Assembly (NCBI GenBank): GCA_022605405.1
Contig: JABYQQ010000004.1
Coordinates: 2,666,001-2,730,000 of the forward strand
Reading direction: 5' to 3'
DNA: 64,000 bases
Source: Earliella scabrosa
Taxonomy: Eukaryota; Basidiomycota; Agaricomycetes; Polyporales; Polyporaceae
A program made the translations under genes and the position numbers. The notes under the pieces were generated by a model that did no database searches, was not told the origin of the DNA, and worked only from the letters and a program-made list of their open reading frames with translations. Shown one piece after another: positions 55,545-64,000 of this stretch. Every line of letters begins with the position of its first letter. Position 1 is the first letter of the stretch.

Positions 55545-56858
55545 TCATGCTTGGTAGCCACCAGAGTCAGCGTGCGAATTGACCAGGTTCTCGAGTGTAC
55601 TCACTGGAATTGTCATCGCCCACAGCGCGTCGTTCTTGGAGATCTTCAGTTGTGGCGATCGACGGGCCTTCAGGAAACCATCGTCGTTGCAGTGCAGCAA
55701 TCCGGAAGGAGCGAGCATCCAATCGAAGGGCTCGTATTGGCGTTCAATCTGGACTGGGGGCGAAGGAGGCCGGCTGGTCGATCCGGTGAAAGACTCCAAG
55801 CAGATGCCGGGCGCGAGAGGGACATCTTCGAGTTGCGCGCATCCCGCTTCGATGCGCAATTGACGCAGATTTGGGAACGGAAGCAGCATCCGCCTCGTGA
55901 CGCATTCCGGATCGTGGGTTGCGCTGTTCTTGCATTCGCAGATCGGATAGTTGGCCATGCTCACCGAACTCACGGACGGGAGCGCAGGGAGACACGGCAT
56001 CAGCCCATGTATCCGCTCGACCATGTCTGTCAAGAAGTCCAAGTTCCTCCGTTCTCCGAGGCCCGGCACGGCGCGGAAGTGGATCTTGGCCAACGACTTC
56101 CACCACCAGAGGGACTCGAGGAGGGTCGCGTAGCTCGACATCGTGAAGGTCTCGAGCCCCTCGTCGACGGAGACCACACAAGTCTTGCAGTCCGGGACAA
56201 CCGCGAGCAGCTCCGCGAACCACCCAGAGAGGCTTCCGCGGCATCTGCGAGACAACCAGTTCTGGTACCGTCGTTCACGAACGTCGTCGTCGCGTATAGG
56301 ATATGAGAAGCCCAGGGCGTCGGGCGACGCGACCAAATCGAAGAGCCCCCTGAGCTCCTCGTCGGGGCGTCCGGGAGAGATGGAGTCCTCGAGCCATTTG
56401 TTCCTCCTCCTCTGGTTAACCCAGTGACAAGCGTAAGTGATGTCTAACTCGATCGTGCTTGGCTGGTAGAGGGTCTTGAGAAACGTGTTGTACGCGCCGA
56501 ACGGTATGACCGTGTGGCCAAGGACGAGCTGTTGGCGTCCGATGCTGCTATAAGCCGCGATATCCATGGAGCAGTGACCGAGGACCTTGACATGCCGTGT
56601 TACCACCCGGAGGGCGACCTGGCGGACTCGGCGGTCGACGAGCGAGAGCGTCGCGAAGAGCTTCCAGCGCTCCAGGGGATCGAAGAGCGAGGTGTCCAAC
56701 CATGTGTCACGGATGATGTGCTCGATGAGCTCAGTGGGCATCGCTGGCGGGGGATTAGTACGCAAATCTTTGCATGCTGACCGCCTGATATACGAATGAT
56801 GCGCACCCTGTTTGACGTTCTCGAACCCGCGCATGGTCGTGTACGGCAGCGCAGTCAT
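55545..56858 (-). CDS. F-box-like protein
   Basis: Modelled as exons 56807-56858 and 55545-56743 (416 aa); the 63-nt intron has a perfect TACTAAT branch site but is also readable in frame without a stop, so a 437-aa retained form is possible. The N-terminus after splicing reads AMPTELIEHIIRDTW, the F-box-like helix common in Agaricomycete proteins (PxELIxxII). The rest is a solenoid-like chain with Leu/Val spacing (LRQLRIEAGCAQLEDVPL, WWWKSLAKIHFRAVPG) but no clear LRR consensus. F-box proteins of this sort recruit substrates to SCF ubiquitin ligases; the target is unknown. Confidence 0.75.
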   Translation of the reverse strand: MTALPYTTMRGFENVKQGAHHSYIRRSACKDLRTNPPPAMPTELIEHIIRDTWLDTSLFDPLERWKLFATLSLVDRRVRQVALRVVTRHVKVLGHCSMDIAAYSSIGRQQLVLGHTVIPFGAYNTFLKTLYQPSTIELDITYACHWVNQRRRNKWLEDSISPGRPDEELRGLFDLVASPDALGFSYPIRDDDVRERRYQNWLSRRCRGSLSGWFAELLAVVPDCKTCVVSVDEGLETFTMSSYATLLESLWWWKSLAKIHFRAVPGLGERRNLDFLTDMVERIHGLMPCLPALPSVSSVSMANYPICECKNSATHDPECVTRRMLLPFPNLRQLRIEAGCAQLEDVPLAPGICLESFTGSTSRPPSPPVQIERQYEPFDWMLAPSGLLHCNDDGFLKARRSPQLKISKNDALWAMTIPVSTLENLVNSHADSGGYQA

Positions 56859-57621
56859 TGCAACCTTTGGCTTTGCGACCAGGAAAATGTGGCGGGCGTT
56901 CTAGCGGTCAGGAGAACGTCAGATTGCCGGGTCGTCTTAAACCATTCTTGGGACAATTGCTGGTCGACCCTTTTGGTACGTGTTGTGTTGCACCTGGGCC
57001 ACAACCAAGGAGTGGAGATGGCGCCGTCCGTGGCGTAGGGCCCCAGACTGGCACCTGCATGATGTCGCGGATCTCGGGAATACAATAGAAGGCAGTCTTC
57101 ACCAACCTAGAGAGGCGTCGGGCGCGGTTCAACATTGCACGTACGGATCGTTGCGCCACAACTTTGTCAGACAATGTCGCGACTGACATGCTGGCAATTG
57201 CAACGCGAGAGGGCGCGTGGCCCGGCGACCCTGATCCTAAGCGTTACCGATCGTCTTGTCCTGCGGCCATTCTGGGCTTTTGTGACTTGTTGGACTCAGC
57301 GTGTGGCAAATTCAAAGTGAAACATACTGATGGCAATTGTAGGGTATTCAGCCAGGAATGGTTGCAGGGGGACCGCTTGGACCATCCCACATGTTCTCCA
57401 TTGCAGCGCAAACAAAGGGTGCAGATGGCGACATCTACTTAGCCAGCATGGAGCAAGAACGACACGATGAATAATTGCGAATAATGCATAGTAGTACATT
57501 GCTGGGGTTCGGTTTAACATTACGAGAGCGAAGATAGCCGAGAGAGACCTGCACCATACGTACGTACATTAATCATCCAAAACCAGTATCGTCGTGTACC
57601 AACTTGGCCCGAATGCATAGC
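56859..57621. other. Spacer with an exon-like minus-strand frame
   Basis: At 56960-57189 the minus strand has an ATG-initiated frame (MSVATLSDKVVAQRSVRAML, then FYCIPEIRDIMQVPVWGPTP) of plausible composition with a possible donor after CATGCAG near 57060. No downstream exon could be attached. The rest holds no recognisable feature. Confidence 0.35.
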
Positions 57622-60600
57622 CTATATCACACCATTCCGAACCTGCGAACACATCTCAGCTCGTAAATTGCAGACGACACTTCGTAACACACCTTCTGCA
57701 TGAACCCAGACACTCGACTAATGTCGATGACTTGAGCCTCGCTTTCCATCGCAACGACAAGATTTTCGAGTAACTGAACATCACAGACAATCGTGCTCAG
57801 CCTCTGCGGAACGCCGCCACGACAGACAGGATCGCCCGCGCGACAAAGGCAGGTTACACACTCACCTCCTCAACCTTGTCGATGGGCACGCCCGTACACA
57901 GCGCAACGATCTTCTTGCACTGGAACTCCTTCTCCGCACTGGCCCCTTGCAAGGATCGCATACGCGCCTCCATCAGCTGCTCCACGCGACTGTGCCACGC
58001 CTTCAGTCGTCGAAGCCTGACCAACGTTGCTGCAGTGTCGCCTAGGGGGATAGTAGGATCCACGTCAAGGTTCGCAGGCATGTCGACCGCACCGCCAATA
58101 CCAGTCATGGTCGACGCGGAGCCCCGTGCCTGGAACGCGGGTCCGGCGGTGGAACCAGCATCGGAGCCATCCAGTTCCGTACGCCCAGTCCAGTCGAACC
58201 CGTCCTCGTCTGCCAGGGCTCTCTCGAGATTACGGACACGCTGGGTCGTCTGGTCAAGCTCCCCGCAGCGCGCCTGCCAGTGTTGTATCTGCCGCCGTTG
58301 TTCTGAGAGTTCCCGCGTGGCTGCACGTAGATGCACCTGCGTGACATCCAACGCGTCTTGTTTCGACTTCACCTCAGTAGCAAAGTCGCTCCCGAGCCCT
58401 TGTATCATGGTCGTGATATCTGGGAGCAATGAACGCTTGCGCAGGAGTCGAGGAGTATGAGCTACTCACCAGCTATCACGTCCTGGCTCTTCTGCATGGG
58501 CACCGATGTGACAGACCGTAGTGACGAGAGGATGTCTTCTGACCGTGCGCTTCCCCCGAGCTCCTGCCGCATACTGAACAGACGGATGGACTGGCCATAA
58601 CAACGGTGCTCACCTCAGGCTCGACACCAAAGTCGCCGGGTCGTAGTCCAAGCTTGTTCGCAAGTAGTTTGTTGGCTCCTGCGTCCAACAAAGCTCGAAC
58701 TAAGCTACGGTTCCCAACCCTTGCAGCAATGTTCAAGGCGGTATCTCCATGCTCGTCTTGAATATCAATGATCGACTTGAAGTCCGCCCGTTCGTGGTTC
58801 ACGATCCAGAGACTGATCTGGTCAAGATAATACCGCGCTGCAACTGCGCGCCCCTTCACACCAGCCGTCGCAACGATATGATGAAATACACTTCGACGTG
58901 CAGTATCGAGAGTGCGAATGCTGGGGTGGAGGTGGGTGACGAGGGTGTGAAAAGATTGCGTATCAAAGCAGTGGGTTGCCAGGCATGCGCGCATCAGCGC
59001 CGTCTCGCCGTTGAAGTTACCTCGGTGGACGTCGGCGCCGGCAGCGATGAGAGCCTCTACCGTCGCATGCCGTCCAGTGCTCGCGGCTATGTGCAACGCG
59101 GTGTGACCTTGTTCATCCAGCACGAGGTCGACATCCATTGTGAGGGCAGGTATGTCGGGCGGGACCTCGCGAATCATGTCAATCAATGCTTGCGGGTCAT
59201 CTCTTGAACAGATCGCTTGCACGATTGCGGCGCGGCGCGTGTCGCGTGCAGGAGCATTATGATCCATGGTTCGAGGAATTGAGGGTTTCGAAGCAAAGCG
59301 GATCGTATACTGCTGTGAGTCCGGCTTGCCATTGGTAACAACGGCTTGTGAACTGGAAGGTCGAGATGCACCATTGGCGGCGGCCGAAGGGAACTGCGAA
59401 CCACCAAAGAATGCTGGTGGCGGCATACTAGCATGTGCTTGAATGATAGCGGCGGGCGAAACGCGTCCAGCGGTATCAGGAAGGCCAGGAGGTTCCGTGC
59501 GCGCACGCTTGGATGGGGAAGGTCCTCCGTCTGCTTGTGGTGCTGTAGACGTAGGGCGTGACCGATCTAGCATCTGGATGTCGGGTGACGCTGCTAGCGC
59601 GGGCGTAGTAGATGGAGGCGACATGTGGGAGTCATTGTCTAGTTGCGAATGGGTTCGTTTGAGCGAGGGTTGCACGAGAGGTGGAGGTGTAGGAGAAATA
59701 GCGCCGATAGGGAAGCCAGGTGGATACCCACCTGCGAAATGTGGGCCGGGTGAAGCAGATAAGGCAGCATAGGTAACAGACATACTGGATGTGGATGGCG
59801 TGAATAAACCTTGTGCACGCCCTTGATTGAGCAAGCGGAGTGCAGACCCCGGCATGATGGGCGGCGGGGCTAAACCTATCAAGAAAGACCATTCAGGTCG
59901 TAGAGCCAGAAGTTACAGGGTGCATAGACATACCAGGAACACTTGCGAGTGAGGCAGGCAAACCGCCCATCGGATTGGCGTTGGGGACGAAATCGAACAG
60001 TGGTGCTAGGAGGGGTGCAACACCGTATTGCAAAGCGATGTCACGACCACGTTCAAGTGGTATCCTGAGCCATGACATGAGTACGAATGGAAGGATATGC
60101 TAGTATAATGTGAGAAGATCTCCGAGCGAACACACACGCGGGCTCATAGCTTTTCGTTCATAGCGTTTATCCTAGAGGGGCACATGACGAGCAGAACGTG
60201 GTTCTGGACGTGAAGACGCGTCTGAACAAAGTGCATGTCATGTATTGGTGGCGTATGTGCAACGCATAGATTTTGCGTATGACAGGCGCGTCCAATGTTT
60301 TGAACGACCGCAATTCCATAGTACAAGATGCAGCAAAACGGTGCGTACGGTGCACGCACGCTGACATTCATAAATCCCGCGAGTGACCTCACGAGTGGGG
60401 ACCGTATCGTTCGGGGATGTGCATGCCATTCCGACCCACGGGGACATGCCCACGTAGGAGTAAAGTGACCGTTCTGCAGAAGTAGTCCAGGATGTGTAAT
60501 CTCTGAGCATGATGAGAGAGAGAGAGGTGAAGCAACATGGCTGAGGCTGAACCAGGAAGAGAATCGCGGTAGCAAGTCTGTATCACCTGCTAACCGCCAC

Positions 60601-61023
60601 CCTTCTCCGTGAAGTCATCCCTCCGATGTGATGCTCAATAGCACAAATCCTGACATATCGGAGACGCGGACGAGAGGATTGATAGGCATTCACTCACCAT
60701 GTTCCCTGATACTTCCCGTACCCTCCCTGAACGATCTCGTGTTTCCCGGGCAGGATCTCCTTCTCTAGAATCTTTGTCCGTCGTCCCTTGTCAACTCCAG
60801 CGACCTTGAGTATTTGCGTTGCGTTGACATAGGAGTCGGCACGTCTTCGCATGACAGCGATACCTCGGACCATGCATTCGTAGACCTATACGCGTCCGTG
60901 GCTGAGTCAATATGGGGTATGTGCACGCACTGGGAGGGTACGAGCCTGGACGGAGGAGTATACGGCATTATAGATCTTGACCGGTGGCGATTGCTGAGCA
61001 GGGGGTCTTGATGCGGACTGCAT
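57622..61023 (-). CDS. MBF/SBF-type transcription factor (APSES-ankyrin, Mbp1/Res family)
   Basis: Eight exons: 60952-61023, 60698-60885, 59934-60064, 58614-59875, 58470-58563, 57866-58419, 57693-57773, 57622-57642; phases close at 800 aa. APSES DNA-binding domain at ~12-120: [66 protein letters not shown] Ser/Pro linker follows, then ankyrin repeats at ~380 and ~505 ([40 protein letters not shown]), a coiled coil and a conserved C-terminal end (GFMQKVRNGVI) that in this family mediates pairing with Swi6-type partners. It should bind ACGCGT and control the G1/S gene set; RPA3 in this window has two such sites. Acceptors of introns 2 and 4 were fixed by protein match. Intron 2 is 633 nt and interrupts the DNA-binding domain. 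Confidence 0.93.
60065..60697 (-). other. Unusually long intron 2 of the MBF gene
   Basis: Donor GTGAGTG at 60697 and acceptor GGCTCAG at 60065. It contains a (CT)n run (60505-60525) and a 143-codon stopless frame without motif. The other seven introns of this gene are about 40-92 nt. Confidence 0.75.
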
Positions 61024-61448
61024 TGCCGCGACGGGACTGGCGGGGGAGCGGGAGGGAGGAAGGGGCAGCGGGAGGCGCTCTCACGACGCGCGCCGAGACG
61101 CGCTCACAGGCGTGTTGTCGGAGCTCCAATTCGTCCCTCCCCACGTGTCTGTCACCACCGCGATCCTGTGACCGCGTCTGAATCCTCCCGTCACGGTCAC
61201 AGCGTCACCCTCGGGCGCGCTGGCCTCGGCTGCGTGGTTGACGTCGTTGACGCCGTCCGCGACTCTGCGACTGCGACCGCGACTGCGACGACGACCGCCG
61301 CTTCACGCAACGTCGTCGCTTCTGCGACCGCACTGTCGCGCTGTACTCTCTCCGACGCACGTCTAGCACAAGGTCTCTCTGCTTTCCTGCCTGACGCGAC
61401 GACTTCTATCTATTCCCATACTGTGGCCTTGTTCCCGATATACTCAAC
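61024..61448. promoter_or_regulatory. Divergent promoter of MBF gene and MVP1
   Basis: 425 nt between the two starts. 61080-61105 has GACGCGCG and GACGCGCT, close to but not perfect MCB sites, which could allow autoregulation of the MBF gene. 61255-61310 is an imperfect GCGAC triplet/hexamer tract (GACTGCGACCGCGACTGCGA) probably in the MVP1 5' UTR. Confidence 0.4.
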
Positions 61449-64000
61449 ATGTTCAACGCACCTCGCCCTGTACAAGCTTACGGATCGTCGTCGCAATTCG
61501 GCGCAAGCTTTGTGACCGAGAACCCTCTCATCAGCTCTGTCTACGACGACGGACTTGATCCTTGGAGTGCTGCACCAAGCCCGGCACCCCCGCCGCTGCC
61601 GTCATTCCCTGCATCTTCCACGGGCTTTAGTTCGGTGATCGGTGCGTACCCATATATACCTTGTTATTTGTCTGTCCTAATCAGATAGTACAGGAGATGC
61701 AACCGTCCCAGCCATCTACAGTAGAGCCTTCGCTACGGTGAATCCTACGAACACGGGCGAGACGTCCGTCAATGCTCTGTCAAGGGTTCTGGGCACTTCC
61801 TCTCTGCCCGCATCTACGGTGGACAAGGTGTGCTATGTTCATACCCTGTCTCCTCAACACCGCTGAGCTACGGCTCAGATTGTCAGCCTTGTAAGCTCGA
61901 GACCCCGAGTATCGCGCCTAGAGTTCTTTGTGGCGCTCGCTCTTGCTGCGTTAGCGCAGTCTGGCAAAGGTAGCCTACACCTGGATCAACCGCATCTACC
62001 CGTGTCTCATCCATCGTCAGATCTCAGCGTTGAACGTGTGGCTGCCCTCGCTCAAGAGAATGCGCTCCCAGAACCTTCTCTTGATCTTGGGTCCCTTCCT
62101 CCATCAATGTCTTCCTTCCACGATATAATGCAGATGCCACCACCACCCACTCGCGGATACTCCACCGAAGATCCATGGAGTTCCAAGTTCACATCACCCG
62201 GTGCACCTCCGAAGCCACCCGCGTTTGGCAGTGTGACGAATGGCGCTACATCCAGTATCTCGGGCACAGGTTTACCACGCGAATGGTGGAAGAAGCAAGA
62301 GAACGTCTACGTGAATGTCCTGGGGCAGCAGGGCTTCATCTTGAACCGATATTTGGTGTATGAAGTATCAAGTGACGTATGTTTCTTTCGCGCTCTATCC
62401 GCGGACTAGAACAAAGCTCACTTAGCGAATTGCTGAATCAGCGTGGTACACCGGTTCCAAGGCGTTACTCCGAATTTGTGTTCCTATGGGATGTGTTGGT
62501 CAAGCGGTATCCATTCCGACTGCTTCCGGCCCTTCCACCGAAACGAATAGGACGTACGTACCCCTCCATGGATGATCCGCAAAATCTGACCGACTCCGTT
62601 ATAGCCGACGAGAGCTTCCTTGAGCAACGAAGGTCAGTGTCGACATCGCTCGACACTCCGTAGACGTAATTGACGCGTCCACTGTAGGCGAGGACTCACT
62701 CGATTCATCAACTTCGTGATGTGAGTCGCAATCGCGGCGCAGGAACATGTATCTGATGCAAGTCCATGTCTCGCAGAAACCACCCAGTGATCAAGGAAGA
62801 TCCAGTCCTTCAGTCATTCCTAACCGAGCCATCGCTTGAGGAATGGAGGAAGCACACTGCGATCTCTTACGAAGAGGAGTCGGCGAGCAAACGTGTAGAT
62901 CGCGTGGAAGAAATGGCTATCCCCAGTGACCTTGAGGATAAGCTGGCGTATGTACAGACTTCCTGAAGCTTGTGCTCGCATACTGATCGCACGGAGTAGT
63001 GTTGTTCGAGGCAAAGTCGGCTTCCTCATCGAGCACTGGCAGCGAATATGCCTGCTCACTGAACGCATCGTGAGGCGTCGAGAGGCAGCAGCGGTACGGC
63101 TCACTCCTGTCCTGCGGCCAAGCTTCCTGCCGACTCACTTGCCCTTGTCCCTGCCTCCGTTATCCGCGTTTGCCGCCACCGCGTCCTCGGCGTCGTCTAC
63201 CTCTGCCGCTGCACCCTCGTCGACGTCCGGATCACTGGAACGTGATACGGATGCGTCCACGACGTCGTCGATCTTCTCCGGGCTCACTGCTGGCTCGCGC
63301 CGGGCGGTGCTCGACGGGCAGGCGGACCTCTCACGCCTGACGAACACCGTCAAGAGCCTTGTGGAGGTTAACGAGCGCTGCTGGCGCGGTGAGGAGTGCG
63401 AGCTCTGCGCGGGCGTGAGGCAGGGGCTTGTGCATGTCTCGGCGCACACGCAGAGGCATGCGGATGCGCTAGAACACCGCGTGAGTCATACTATTCGTCT
63501 TGTAGTTCGTTCCTACTTACCTCACTCTTACCTCGTTAGTCGCGAACGATGCTCTATGCGACGTTGGAGGCCTTGAAGGTTTGTTCTGCTCTCTCTATCG
63601 TTACTCTGATATCGTCTTTACCTGTTCATATTTCAGGCTCAGCGTGACCTCTACATCGCGATGCGTGACCTATTCATCCGCCACGACCGACTTGCCCCGG
63701 ATCAGGTGGATCGTCTTCGTAAGCGTGTGGACACCAACTCGCACAAGCTGGAGGGCATCAGGCAAGCCCAGAAGGAGGGCTGGCAGCAGGAGGCCGACAA
63801 GTATGCCGGCTTGATCGAGAAGGACCAAGCAGCAATCGCGGCGGCACTCAATCGTCGCGTCTTCATTCGGGCTTGGTGGGTCGATCTCTTGAGCTTTTCG
63901 CAGGTCACACATCACTAACAGCGATGATCTTGGTGCACTATGCAGTATGTGGCATGAGCTCCGTGTCGTGCTGCACAACCGCGAGAATGCGTTGCTCACC
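61449..64000 (+). CDS. MVP1: Sorting nexin MVP1 (SNX8-type), truncated by window end
   Basis: Exons 61449-61641, 61694-61827, 61879-62376, 62442-62553, 62605-62632, 62688-62720, 62777-62947, 62997-63480, 63540-63578, 63637-63875, 63946 to beyond 64000, all in phase. An N-terminal EH-like region ([20 protein letters not shown]) precedes the PX domain ([46 protein letters not shown]), which binds PI3P. The C-terminal part is BAR-like ([39 protein letters not shown]) with a Ser/Ala-rich insertion of ~60 residues. It acts in endosome-to-vacuole/Golgi sorting. Exons of 28 and 33 nt are present. The last acceptor (63945) was chosen because it gives CMWHEL, and nearer AGs give a 28-nt intron or a poorer match. 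The 3' end is outside the window. Confidence 0.9.

Noticed and set aside
60144..60575. 143-codon open frame on the minus strand inside the MBF intron
   Set aside because: No motif, includes poly-pyrimidine and (CT)n sequence, and lies between a strong donor and an acceptor that reconstruct the APSES domain exactly.

Overview
This window is nuclear DNA from a filamentous basidiomycete, most likely an Agaricomycete. Genes lie on both strands and are cut by many introns of about 45-65 nt with GT...AG ends and CTAAC/CTGAC-type branch sites. Third codon positions are GC-rich. Several families are typical of mushroom-forming fungi: an HNH_2 nuclease gene, a seven-helix membrane protein, an F-box-like protein and expanded GH18 chitinases. 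There is no bacterial operon structure, and I saw no CRISPR array, rRNA or convincing tRNA. Exon models were built by hand. Most were checked by requiring the reading phase to close across every intron, and lengths in residues come from those models.

Layout. 1-621 is the 3' end of an acetoacetate-decarboxylase-like gene. COQ3 (1727-2910), a SnoaL/NTF2-like protein (3632-4150, minus) and a single-span coiled-coil membrane protein (4507-5752) follow. From 6.5 to 14.4 kb is a GH18 array on the minus strand: intact copy 1 (6538-8109), a deletion-fusion pseudogene (9720-10031), a short exon relic (12.5 kb) and intact copy 2 (12752-14356). An HNH nuclease gene (10637-12258, plus) sits inside it. 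A third intact copy (31114-32682, plus) lies 17 kb away. From 15.7 to 30 kb are a very large Cdc15/Cdc7/SepH-type septation kinase with a calponin-homology domain and a C1-like zinc finger, a SIRT5-type sirtuin, and a BYE1-type PHD-TFIIS-SPOC transcription factor. RPA3 (33298-33820) and a 7TM protein (34827-36200) follow.

From 38 to 49 kb are four enzymes that could cooperate in a small metabolic locus: a stand-alone adenylation-domain protein, an alpha/beta hydrolase, a BBE-type FAD oxidase and an HxxxD acyltransferase. From 50 to 64 kb are housekeeping genes: PMT4, PRP4, an F-box-like protein, an Mbp1/Res-type MBF transcription factor and the sorting nexin MVP1, which runs off the end.

Main observations: (i) three GH18 paralogs share a split of 10-14 nt micro-exons, with one intron difference and a pseudogene whose intron 1 and intron 10 ends have fused; (ii) the possible NRPS-like mini-cluster; (iii) two MluI cell-cycle boxes upstream of RPA3 in the same window as the MBF gene that would read them; (iv) two introns of about 600 nt in genes whose other introns are about 50-90 nt.
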